NCBI GenBank assembly: GCA_948146395.1
Contig: OX411556.1
Coordinates: 434,001 to 498,000, forward strand
DNA: 64,000 nt
Direction of reading: 5' to 3'
Source of the DNA: Fragum whitleyi
Taxonomy: Eukaryota > Mollusca > Bivalvia > Cardiida > Cardiidae
A model generated the notes under the pieces. It was not told the DNA's origin. It saw only the letters and a program-made list of their open reading frames with translations, and made no database searches. Shown in pieces: positions 1-10,861 of the stretch (position 1 is the stretch's first letter; each line of letters opens with the position of its first letter). A program made the translations under genes and the position numbers.

Positions 1-70
1 AAATTGACACCGGTTTCGATGCCGTCTGATGCATCCGTCTGTGCGTTTATGCAGCATCCCTGACCCCTTG

Positions 71-120
71 TTATTCGATTTAATAGTAATTATTTAATCC
101 TGATTTAATGTTAAATATTT
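71..120. other. AT-rich core of the monomer
   Basis: Only 7 of these 50 bases are G or C (14%), against about 53% in the rest of the unit. The core contains ATTTAAT three times (78-84, 92-98, 103-109), spaced 14 and 11 bp, and its near reverse complement TTAAAT at 111-116. The same core recurs in every monomer, so the array alternates AT-rich and GC-rich DNA every 213 bp. Roughly helical spacing of short A/T tracts can favour curvature or minor-groove binding proteins, but that role is an inference. The core is altered in the cassette monomers with the TTATACGAATTA variant (8164, 9654, 10931, 23919, 28604). Confidence 0.85.
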
Positions 121-121
121 T

Positions 122-142
122 GGGTACCCATTTTTCGATCGA
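122..142. other. Paired palindromes GGGTACCC and TCGATCGA
   Basis: Two perfect 8-bp palindromes lie five bases apart: GGGTACCC at 122-129 and TCGATCGA at 135-142, separated by the T-rich ATTTT. They repeat in nearly every monomer. They contain recognition sequences for KpnI/Acc65I (GGTACC) and PvuI (CGATCG), so digestion would give a 213-bp ladder. Variants that break the first palindrome mark particular higher-order blocks: GGTAACC near 8430, 9920, 11197, 24185 and 28868; GTACCAAT near 8645, 11412, 18863, 24400, 29086 and 39306; and TTTTTTGTACCC near 10555, 12685, 15025, 25457 and 30355. Dyad symmetry could suit a dimeric binding protein, but nothing here shows one. Confidence 0.8.
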
Positions 143-191
143 CTGATGCGCCCATGCATTCATACCCACATCGTCCCAAACACTCGCGTTC

Positions 192-204
192 GCTAGCTAT
201 GCAT
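192..204. other. GCTAGC plus ATGCAT palindromes near the monomer end
   Basis: GCTAGC (192-197) and ATGCAT (199-204) are adjacent six-base palindromes. ATGCAT also occurs at 154-159, and inside the 8-bp palindrome GATGCATC at 28-35, giving three copies per monomer. ACCGGT is a further palindrome at 9-14. CATGCAT at 153-159 can pair with ATGCATG at 199-205, but the loop is long, so I do not claim a hairpin. Type C monomers change GCTAGC to ACTAGC by the G192A substitution. A few monomers carry GATAGC instead (50448, 60671, 61949, 63440). Confidence 0.75.
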
Positions 205-2556
205 GTGCGCTTCAAATTGACACCGGTTTCGATGCCGTCTGATGCATCCGTCTGTGCGTTTACGCAGCATCCCTGACCCCTTGTTATTCGATTTAATAGT
301 AATTATTTAATCCTGATTTAATGTTAAATATTTTGGGTACCCATTTTTCGATCGACTGATGCGCCCATGCATTCATACCCACATCGCCCCAAACACGCGC
401 GTTCGCTAGCTATGCATGTGCGCTTCAAATTGACACCGGTTTCGATGCCGTCTGATGCATCCGTCTGTGCGTTTATGCAGCATCCCTGACCCCTTGTTAT
501 TCGATTTAATAGTAATTATTTAATCCTGATTTAATGTTAAATATTTTGGGTACCCATTTTTCGATCGACTGATGCGCCCATGCATTCATACCCACATCGT
601 CCCAAACACTCGCGTTCGCTAGCTATGCATGTGCGCTTCAAATTGACACCGGTTTCGATGCCGTCTGATGCATCCGTCTGTGCGTGTATGCAGCATCCCT
701 GACAACTTGTTATTCGATTTAATAGTAATTATTTAATCCTGATTTAATGTTAAATATTTTGGGTACCCATTTTTCGATCGACTGATGCGCCCATGCATTC
801 ATACCCACATCGTCCCAAACACTCGCGTTCGCTAGCTATGCATGTGCACTTCAAATTGACACCGGTTTCGATGCCGTCTGATGCATCTGTCTGTGCGTTT
901 ATGCAGCATCCCTGACCCCTTGTTATTCGATTTAATAGTAATTATTTAATCCTGATTTAATGTTAAATATTTTGGGTACCCATTTTTCGATCGACTGATG
1001 CGCCCATGCATTCATACCCACATCGCCCGAAACACGCGCGTTCACTAGCTATGCATGTGCGCTTCAAATTGACACCGGTTTCGATGCCGTCTGATGCATC
1101 CGTCTGTGCGTTTATGCAGCATCCCTGACCCCTTGTTATTCGATTTAATAGTAATTATTTAATCCTGATTTAATGTTAAATATTTTGGGTACCCATTTTT
1201 CGATCGACTGATGCGCCCATGCATTCATACCCAAATCGCCCCAAACACGCGCGTTCGCTAGCTATGCATGTGCGCTTCAAATTGACACCGGTTTCGATGC
1301 CGTCTGATGCATCCGTCTGTGCGTTTATGTAGCATCCCTGACCCCTTGTTATTCGATTTAATAGTAATTATTTAATCCTGATTTAATGTTAAATATTTTG
1401 GGTACCCATTTTTCGATCGACTGATGCGCCCATGCATTCATACCCACATCGTCCCAAACACTCGCGTTCGCTAGCTATGCATGTTCGCTTCAAATTGACA
1501 CCGGTTTCGATGCCGTCTGATGCATCCGTCTGTACGTTTATGCAGCATCCCTGACCCCTTGTTATTCGATTTAATAGTAATTATTTAATCCTGATTTAAT
1601 GTTAAATATTTTGGGTACCCATTTTTCGATCGACTGATGCGCCCATGCATTCATACCCACATCGTCCCAAACACTCGCGTTCGCTAGCTATGCATGTGCG
1701 CTTCAAATTGACACCGGTTTCGATGCCGTCTGATGCATCCGTCTGTACGTTTATGCAGCATCCCTGACCCCTTGTTATTCGATTTAATAGTAATTATTTA
1801 ATCCTGATTTAATGTTAAATATTTTGGGTACCCATTTTTCGATCGACTGATGCGCCCATGCATTCATACCCACATCGTCCCAAACACGCGCGTTCGCTAG
1901 CTATGCATGTGCGCTTCAAATTGACACCGGTTTCGATGCCGTCTGATGCATCCGTCTGTGCGTTTATGCAGCATCCCTGACCCCTTGTTATTCGATTTAA
2001 TAGTAATTATTTAATCCTGATTTAATGTTAAATATTTTGGGTACCCATTTTTCGATCGACTGATGCGCCCATGCATTCATACCCACATCGCCCCAAACAC
2101 GCGCGTTCGCTAGCTATGCATGTGCGCTTCAAATTGACACTGGTTTCGATGCCGTCTGATGCATCCGTCTGTGCGTTTATGCAGCATCCCTGACCCCTTG
2201 TTATTCGATTTAATAGTAATTATTTAATCCTGATTTAATGTTAAATATTTTGGGTACCCATTTTTCGATCGACTGATGCGCCCATGCATTCATATCCACA
2301 TCGTCCCAAACATTCGCGTTCGCTAGCTATGCATGTGCGCTTCAAATTGACACCGGTTTCGATGCCGTCTGATGCATCCGTCTGTGCGTTTATGCAGCAT
2401 CCCTGACCCCTTGTTATTCGATTTAATAGTAATTATTTAATCCTGATTTAATGTTAAATATTTTGGGTACCCATTTTTCGATCGACTGATGCGCCCATGC
2501 ATTCATACCCACATCGTCCCAAACACTCGCGTTCGCTAGCTATGCATGTGCGCTTC

Positions 2557-2981
2557 AAATTGACACCGGTTTCGATGCCGTCTGATGCATCCGTCTGTGC
2601 GTTTATGCAGCATCCCTGACCCCTTGTTATTCGATTTAATAGTAATTATTTAATCCTGATTTAATGTTAAATATTTTGGGTACCCATTTTTCCGATCGAC
2701 TGATGCGCCCATGCATTCATAACCACATCGTCCCAACACGCGCGTTCACTAGCTATGCATGTGCGCTTCAAATTGACACCGGTTTCGATGCCGTCTGATG
2801 CATCCGTCTGTGCGTTTATACAGCATCCCTGACCCCTTGTTATTCGATTTAATAGTAATTATTTGATCCTGATCTAATGTTAAATATTTTGGGTACCCAT
2901 TTTTCGATCGACTGATGCGCCCATGCATTCATACCCACATCGCACAAACAAGCGCGTTCGCTAGCTATGCATGTGCGCTTC
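2557..2981. repeat. Marker monomer pair, first copy
   Basis: Two adjacent monomers share a rare set of changes with 4900-5324: TTTTTCCGATC (one added C), CATAACCAC, CCCAACACG (one base lost), TTTATACAGC, and ATTTGATCCTGATCTAATG. Each marker recurs exactly 2343 bp (11 monomers) later. Flanking variants such as CATATCCAC near 2290 and CGCACAAACAAGCGCG at 2941 are not shared. The common block is therefore only about one to one and a half monomers, transferred or retained over 11 units. Confidence 0.85.
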
Positions 2982-4899
2982 ATATTGACACCGGTTTCGA
3001 TGCCGTCTGATGCATCCGTCTGTGCGTTTATGCAGCATCCCTGACCCCTCGTTATTCGATTTAATAGTAATTATTTAATCCTGATTTAATGTTAAATATT
3101 TTGGGTACCCATTTTTCGATCGACTGATGCGCCCATGCATTCATACCCACATCGTCCTAAACACTCGCGTTCGCTAGCTATGCATGTGCGCTTCAAATTG
3201 ACACCGGTTTCGATACCGTCTGATGCATCAGTCTGTGCGTTTATGCAGCATCCCTGACCCCTTGTTATTCGATTTAATAGTAATTATTTAATCCTGATTT
3301 AATGTTAAATATTTTGGGTACCCATTTTTCGATCGACTGATGCGCCCATGCATTCATACCCACATCGCCCCAAACACGCGCGTTTTGCTAGCTATGCATG
3401 TGCGCTTCAAATTGACACCGGTTTCGATGCCGTCTGATGCATCCGTCTGTGCGTTTATGCAGCATCCCTGACCCCTTGTTATTCGATTAAATAGTAATTA
3501 TTTAATCCTGATTTAATGTTAAATATTTTGGGTACCCATTTTTCGATCGACTGATGCGTCCATGCATTCATACCCACATCGCCCCAAACACGCGCGTTCG
3601 CTAGCTATGCATGTGCGCTTCAAATTGACACCGGTTTCGATGCCGTCTGATGCATCCGTCTGTGCGTTTATGCAGCATCCCTGACCCCTTGTTATTCGAT
3701 TTAATAGTAATTATTTAATCCTGATTTAATGTTAAATATTTTGGGTACCCATTTTTCGATCGACTGATGCGCCCATGCATTCATACCCACATCGTCCCAA
3801 ACACTCGCGTTCGCTAGCTATGCATGTGCGCTTCAAATTGACACCGGTTTCGATGCCGTCTGATGCATCCGTCTGTGCGTTTATGCAGCATCCCTGACCC
3901 CTTGTTATTCGATTTAATAGTAATTATTTAATCCTGATTTAATGTTAAATATTTTGGGTACCCATTTTTCGATCGACTGATGCTCCCATGCATTCATACC
4001 CACATCGCCCCAAACACGCGCGTTCGCTAGCTATGCATGTGCGCTTCAAATTGACACCGGTTTCGATGCCGTCTGATGCATCCGTCTGTGCGTTTATGCA
4101 GCATCCCTGACCCCTTGTTATTCGATTTAATAGTAATTATTTAATCCTGATTTAATGTTAAATATTTTGGGTACCCATTTTTCGATCGACTGATGCCCCC
4201 ATGCATTCATACCCACATCGTCCCAAACACTCGCGTTCGCTAGCTATGCATGTTCGCTTCAAATTGACACCGGTTTCGATGCCGTCTGATGCATCCGTCT
4301 GTGCGTTTATGCAGCATCCCTGACCCCTTGTTATTCGATTTAATAGTAATTATTTAATCCTGATTTAATGTTAAATATTTGGGGTACCCATTTTTCGATC
4401 GACTGATGCGCCCATGCATTCATACCCACATCGTCCCAAACACTCGCGTTCGCTAGCTATGCATGTGCGCTTCAAATTGACACCTGTTTCGATGCCGTCT
4501 GATGCATCCGTCTGTGCGTTTATGCCGCGTCCCTGACCCCTTGTTATTCGATTTAATAGTAATTATTTAATCCTGATTTAATGTTGAATATTTTGGGTAC
4601 CCATTTTTCGATCGACTGATGCGCCCATGCATTCATACCCACATCGTCCCAAACACTCGCGTTCACTAGCTATGCATGTGCGCTTCAAATTGACACCAGT
4701 TTCGATGCCGTCTGATGCATCCGTCTGTGCGTTTATGCAGCATCCCTGACCCCTTGTTATTCGATTTAATAGTAATTATTTAATCCTGATTTAATGTTAA
4801 ATATTTTGGGTACCCATTTTTCGATCGACTGATGCGCCCATGCATTCATACCCACATCGTCCCAAACACTCGCGTTCGCTAGCTATGCATGTGCGCTTC

Positions 4900-5324
4900 A
4901 AATTGACACCGGTTTCGATGCCGTCTGATGCATCCGTCTGTGCGTTTATGCAGCATCCCTGACCCCTTGTTATTCGATTTAATAGTAATTATTTAATCCT
5001 GATTTAATAATAAATATTTTGGGTACCCATTTTTCCGATCGACTGATGCGCCCATGCATTCATAACCACATCGTCCCAACACGCGCGTTCACTAGCTATG
5101 CATGTGCGCTTCAAATTGACACCGGTTTCGATGCCGTCTGATGCATCCGTCTGTGCGTTTATACAGCATCCCTGACCCCTTGTTATTCGATTTAATAGTA
5201 ATTATTTGATCCTGATCTAATGTTAAATATTTTGGGTACCCATTTTTCGATCGACTGATGCGCCCATGCTTTCATACCCACATCGCCCCAAACACGCGCG
5301 TTCGCTAGCTATGCATGTGCGCTT
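4900..5324. repeat. Marker monomer pair, second copy
   Basis: This carries the same combination as 2557-2981: the added C at 5034, CATAACCAC, CCCAACACG, TTTATACAGC at 5157 and TTTGATCCTGATCTAATG near 5205. It differs from the first copy by TTTAATAATAAAT near 5005 and by CATGCTTTC near 5268. Those private changes suggest time has passed since the exchange. The end of the second monomer is ordinary type B, whereas the first copy has a one-base deletion there. Confidence 0.83.
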
Positions 5325-5538
5325 CAAATTGACACCGGTTTCGATGCCGTCTAATGCATCCGTCTGTGCGTTTATGCAGCATCCCTGACCCCTTGTTATT
5401 CGATTTAATAGTAATTATTTAATCCTGATTTAATGTTAAATATTTTGGGTACCCATTTTTCGATCGACTGATGCGCCCATGCATTCATACCCACATCGCC
5501 CCAAACACGCGCGTTCGCTAGCTATGCATGTGCGCTTC

Positions 5539-7455
5539 AAATTGACACCGGTTTCGATGCCGTCTGATGCATCCGTCTGTGCGTTTATGCAGCATCCCTG
5601 ACCCCTTGTTATTCGATTTAATAGTAATTATTTAATCCCGATTAAATGTTAAATATTTTGGGTACCCATTTTTCGATCGACTGATGCGCCCATGCATTTA
5701 TACCCACATCGTCCCAAACACTCGCGTTCGCTAGCTATGCATGTGCGCTTCAAATTGACACCGGTTTCGATGCCGTCTGATGCATTCGTCTGTGCGTTTA
5801 TGCAGCATCCCTGACCCCTTGTTATTCGATTTAATAGTAATTATTTAATCCTGATTTAATGTTAAATATTTTGGGTACCCATTTTTCGATCGACTGATGC
5901 GCCCATGCATTCATACCCACATCGTCCCAAACACGCGCGTTCACTAGCTATGCATGTGCGCTTCAAATTGACACCGGTTTCGATGCCGTCTGATGCATCC
6001 GTCTGTGCGTTTATGCAGCATCCCTGACCCCTTGTTATTCGATTTAATAGTAATTATTTAATCCTGATTTAATGTTAAATATTTTGAGTACCCATTTTTC
6101 GATCGACTGATGCGCCCATGCATTCATACCCACATCGTCCCAAACACTCGCGTTCGCTAGCTATGCATGTGCGCTTCAAATTGACACCGGTTTCGATGCC
6201 GTCTGATGCATCCGTCTGTGCGTTTATGCAGCATCCCTGACCCCTTGTTATTCGATTTAATAGTAATTATTTAATCCTGATTTAATGTTAAATATTTTGG
6301 GTACCCATTTTTCGATCGACTGATGCGCCCATGCATTCATACCCACATCGCCCCAAACACGCGCGTTCGCTAGCTATGCATGTGCGCTTCAAATTGACAC
6401 CGGTTTCGATGCCGTCTGATGCATCCGTCTGTGCGTTTATGCAGCATCCCTGACCCCTTGTTATTCGATTTAATAGTAATTATTTAATCCTGATTTAATG
6501 TTAAATATTTTGGGTACCCATTTTTCGATCGACTGATGCGCCCATGCATTTATACCCACATCGTCCCAAACACTCGCGTTCGCTAGCTATGCATGTGCGC
6601 TTCAAATTGACACCGGTTTCGATGCCGTCTGATGCATTCGTCTGTGCGTTTATGCAGCATCCCTGACCCCTTGTTATTCGATTTAATAGTAATTATTTAA
6701 TCCTGATTTAATGTTAAATATTTTGGGTACCCATTTTTCGATCGACTGATGCGCTAATGCATTCATACCCACATCGCCCCAAACACGCGCGTTCGCTAGC
6801 TATGCATGTGCGCTTCAAATTGACACCGGTTTCGATGCCGTCTAATGCATCCGTCTGTGCGTTTATGCAGCATCCCTGACCCCTTGTTATTCGATTTAAT
6901 AGTAATTATTTAATCCTGATTTAATGTTAAATATTTTGGGTACCCATTTTTCGATCGACTGATGCGCCCATGCATTCATACCCACATCGTCCCAAACACG
7001 CGCGTTCACTAGCTATGCATGTGCGCTTCAAATTGACACCGGTTTCGATGCCGTCTGATGCATCCGGCTGTGCGTTTATGCAGCATCCCTGACCCCTTGT
7101 TATTCGATTTAATAGTAATTATTTAATCCTGATTTAATGTTAAATATTTTGAGTACCCATTTTTCGATCGACTGATGCGCCCATGCATTCATACCCACAT
7201 CGTCCCAAACACTCGCGTTCGCTAGCTATGCATGTTCGCTTCAAATTGACACCGGTTTCGATGCCGTCTGATGCATCCGTCTGTGCGTTTATGCAGCATC
7301 CCTGACCCCTTGTTATTCGATTTAATAGTAATTATTTAATCCTGATTTAATGTTAAATATTTTGGGTACCCATTTTTCGATCGACTGATGCGCCCATGCA
7401 TTCATACCCACATCGTCCCAAACACTCGCGTTCGCTAGCTATGCATGTGCGCTTC
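5539..7455. repeat. Monomers with 4-, 5- and 7-unit spaced shared variants
   Basis: CATTTATAC followed one monomer later by GCATTCGTC occurs at 5697/5781 and again at 6549/6633, a spacing of 852 bp (4 monomers). TTTTGAGTACC preceded by a type C monomer occurs at 6086 and 7151, 1065 bp (5 monomers) apart. GTCTAATGC occurs at 5351 and 6842, 1491 bp (7 monomers) apart. The spacings are mutually inconsistent, as expected of overlapping unequal exchanges rather than one clean higher-order repeat. The first GCGCTAATGC monomer appears near 6754. Confidence 0.75.
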
Positions 7456-8094
7456 AAATTGACACCGGTTTCGATGCCGTCTGATGCATCCGTCTGTGCG
7501 TTTATGCAGCATCCCTGACCCCTTGTTAATCGATTTAATAGTAATTATTTAATCCTGATTTAATGTTAAATATTTTGGGTACCCATTTTTCGATCGACTG
7601 ATGCGCCCATGCATTTATACCCACATCGTCCCAAACACGCGCGTTCACTAGCTATGCATGTGCGCTTCAAATTGACACCGGTTTCGATGCCGTCTGATGC
7701 ATCCGTCTGTGCGTTTATGCAGCATCCCTGACCCCTTGTTATTCGATTTAATAGTAATTATTTAATCCTGATTTAATGTTAAATATTATGGGTACCCATT
7801 TTTCGATCGACTGATGCGCCCATGCATTCATACTCACATCGCCCCAAACACGCGCGTTCGCTAGCTATGCATGTGCGCTTCAAATTGACACCGGTTTCGA
7901 TGCCGTCTGATGCATCCGTCTGTGCGTTTATGCAGCATCCCTGACCCCTTGTTATTCGATTTAATAGTAATTATTTAATCCTGATTTAATGTTAAATATT
8001 TTGGGTACCCATTTTTCGATCGACTGATGCGCCCATGCATTCATACCCACATCGCCCCAAACACGCGCGTTCGCTAGCTATGCATGTGCGCTTC

Positions 8095-9371
8095 AAATTG
8101 ACACCGGTTTCGATGCCGTCTGATGCATCCGTCTGTGCGTTTATGCAGCATCCCTGACCCCTTGTTATACGAATTATTAGTAATTATTTAATCCTGTTTT
8201 AATGTAAATATTTTGGGTACCCATTTTTCGATCGACTAATGCGCCCATGCATTCATACCCACATCGTCCCAAACACGCGCGTTCACTAGCTATGCATGTG
8301 CGCTTCAAATTGACACCGGTTTCGATGCCGTCTGATGCATCGGTCTGTGCGTTTATGCAGCATCCCTGACCCCTTGTTATTCGATTTAATAGTAATTATT
8401 TAATCCTGATTTAATGTTAAATATTTTGGGTAACCATTTTTCGATCGACTGATGCGCCCATGCATTCATACCCACATCGTCCCAAACACTCGCGTTCGCT
8501 AGCTATGCATGTGCGCTTCAAATTGACACCGGTTTCGATGCCGTCTGATGCATCCGTCTGTGCGTTTATGCAGCGTCCCTGACCCCTTGTTATTCGATTT
8601 AATAGTAATTATTTAATCCTGATTTAATGTTAAATATTTTGGGTACCAATTTTTCGATCGACTGATGCGCCCATGCATTCATACCCACATTGTCCCAAAT
8701 ACGCGCGTTCACTAGCTATGCATATGCGCTTCAAATTGACACCGGTTTCGATGCCGTCTGATGCATCCGTCTGTGCGTTTATGCAGCATCCCTGACCCCT
8801 TGTTATTCGATTTAATAGTAATTATTTAATCCTGATTTAATGTTAAATATTTTGAGTACCCATTTTTCGATCGACTGATGCGCCCATGCATTCATACCCA
8901 CATCGTCCCAAACACTCGCGTTCGCTAGCTATGCATGTGCGCTTCAAATTGACACCGGTTTCGATGCCGTCTGATGCATCCGTCTGTGCGTTTATGCAGC
9001 ATCCCTGACCCCTTGTTATTCGATTTAATAGTAATTATTTAATCCTGATTTAATGTTAAATATTTTGGGTACCCATTTTTCGATCGACTGATGCGCCCAT
9101 GCATTCATACCCACATCGTCCCAAACACTCGCGTTCGCTAGCTATGCATGTGCGCTTCAAATTGACACCGGTTTCGATGCCGTCTGATGCATCCGTCTGT
9201 GCGTTTATGCAGCATCCCTGACCCCTTGTTATTCGATTTAATAGTAATTATTTAATCCTGATTTAATGTTAAATATTTTGGGTACCCATTTTTCGATCGA
9301 CTGATGCGCCCATGCATTTATACCCACATCGTCCCAAACACGCGCGTTCACTAGCTATGCATGTGCGCTTC
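8095..9371. repeat. Six-monomer cassette S, copy 1
   Basis: The six monomers are recognised in order. First is TTATACGAATTATTAG with CCTGTTTTAATG, a one-base deletion and GACTAATGCG (type C). Second is GCATCGGTC with GGTAACC (type A). Third is GCAGCGTCC with GTACCAAT and CATTGTCCCAAATACG, ending CATATGCGC. Fourth is TTTTGAGTACC (type A). Fifth is plain type A. Sixth is CATTTATAC with a type C end. It is preceded by a monomer with TATTATGGG and TACTCACATCG (7787, 7831). The same order returns at 10862-12138 and, with changes, at 23850 and 28535, so this is an inherited higher-order unit. Confidence 0.85.
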
Positions 9372-9584
9372 AAATTGACACCGGTTTCGATGCCGTCTGA
9401 TGCATCCGTCTGTGCGTTTATGCAGCATCCCTGACCCCTTGTTATTCGATTTAATAGTAATTATTTAATCCTGATTTAATGTTAAATATTTTGGGTACCC
9501 ATTTTTCGATCGACTGATGCGCCCATGCATTCATACCCACATCGCCCCAAACACGCGCGTTCGCTAGCTATGCATGTGCGCTTC

Positions 9585-10222
9585 AAATTGATACCGGTTT
9601 CGATGCCGTCTGATGCATCCGTCTGTGCGTTTATGCAGCATCCCTGACCCCTTGTTATACGAATTATTAGTAATTATTTAATCCTGTTTTAATGTTAATA
9701 TTTTGGGTACCCATTTTTCGATCGACTAATGCGCCCATGCATTCATACCCACATCGTCCCAAACACGCGCGTTCACTAGCTATGCATGTGCGCTTCAAAT
9801 TGACACCGGTTTCGATGCCGTCTGATGCATCGGTCTGTGCGTTTATGCAGCATCCCTGACCCCTTGTTATTCGATTTAATAGTAATTATTTAATCCTGAT
9901 TTAATGTTAAATATTTTGGGTAACCATTTTTCGATCGACTGATGCGCCCATGCATTCATACCCACATCGTCCCAAACACTCGCGTTCGCTAGCTATGCAT
10001 GTGTGCTTCAAATTGACACCGGTTTCGATGCCGTCTGATGCATCCGTCTGTGCGTTTATGCAGCGTCCCTGACCCCTTGTTATTCGATTTAATAGTAATT
10101 ATTTAATCCTGATTTAATGTTAAATATTATGGGTACCCATTTTTCGATCGACTGATGCGCCCATGCATTCATACTCACATCGCCCCAAACACGCGCGTTC
10201 GCTAGCTATGCATGTGCGCTTC
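9585..10222. repeat. Cassette S, partial copy 2 (chimeric)
   Basis: The first two cassette monomers (TTATACGAATTATTAG at 9654, then GCATCGGTC with GGTAACC) are present 1490 bp after copy 1. The third begins with GCAGCGTCC as expected. It then switches within the monomer to TATTATGGG and TACTCACATCG (10126-10175), markers that normally belong to the monomer after the cassette. The monomer starting at 10010 is therefore a recombinant that joins cassette unit 3 to the later unit, skipping the rest. Confidence 0.8.
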
Positions 10223-10861
10223 AAATTGACACCGGTTTCGATGCCGTCTGATGCATCCGTCTGTGCGTTTATGCAGCATCCCTGACCCCTTGTTATTCGA
10301 TTTAATAGTAATTATTTAATCCTGATTTAATGTTAAATATTTTGGGTACCCATTTTTCGATCGACTGATGCGCCCATGCATTCATACCCACATCGTCCCA
10401 AACACTCGCGTTCGCTAGCTATGCATGTGCGCTTCAAATTGACACCGGTTTCGATGCCGTCTGATGCATCCGTCTGTGCGTTTATGCAGCGTCCCTGACC
10501 CCTTGTTATTCGATTTAATAGTTATTATTTAATCCTGATTTAATATTGAATATTTTTTGTACCCATTTTTCGATCGACTGATGCGCCCATGCATTCATAC
10601 CCACATCGCCCCAAACACGCGCGTTCGCTAGCTATGCATGTGCGCTTCAAATTGACACCGGTTTCGATGCCGTCTGATGCATCCGTCTGTGCGTTTATGC
10701 AGCATCCCTGACCCCTTGTTATTCGATTTAATAGTAATTATTTAATCCTGATTTAATGTTAAATATTTTGGGTACCCATTTTTCGATCGACTGATGCGCC
10801 CATGCATTCATACCCACATCGCCCCAAACACGCGCGTTCGCTAGCTATGCATGTGCGCTTC

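Larger units (their letters stand above)
1..213 (+). repeat. Reference satellite monomer (type A)
   Basis: This is the first full copy and serves as the numbering reference. It starts with AAATTGACACCGGTTTCGAT and ends with GCATGTGCGCTTC. It is 43.7% GC, with 55 C and 38 G and 14 CpG against an expectation of about 10. The plan is: GC-rich left arm (1-70), AT-rich core (71-120), and GC-rich right arm (121-213). Its length lies in the range of one nucleosome plus linker, which is common for satellites but is not evidence of function. Diagnostic sites are position 174 T, 184 T and 192 G, which make it type A. The longest stop-free stretch is about 189 nt on the minus strand, running across the monomer junction from position 114 to position 89 of the next copy. 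Confidence 0.97.
1..2556. repeat. Twelve monomers of mixed type, no clear higher-order period
   Basis: The monomers are mostly type A or B, with one C/G/A recombinant (1021-1058) and one T/G/G recombinant near 1878. Private variants include GTGTAT for GTTTAT near 685, ACAACTTG for ACCCCTTG near 703, and TGTACG for TGTGCG in two adjacent monomers (1531 and 1744). That last shared variant one period apart is a trace of a single-monomer duplication or conversion. No longer block of variants repeats within this stretch by eye. Confidence 0.7.

Noticed and set aside
4..32. Bacterial promoter from TTGACA at monomer positions 4-9
   Set aside because: No TATAAT-like hexamer lies 16-18 bp downstream (TGATGC or GATGCA is found there), and the array context is eukaryotic in character.
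131..148. CENP-B box
   Set aside because: TTCGATCGACTGATG and the similar sites at 16 and 75 keep the TTCG but not the CGGG half of the box. Only about six of nine core positions agree, which chance allows.
153..205. Stable hairpin from CATGCAT (153-159) and ATGCATG (199-205)
   Set aside because: The stem is only 7 bp with a 39-base loop, and ATGCAT is self-complementary, so the pairing is a by-product of repeated palindromes.
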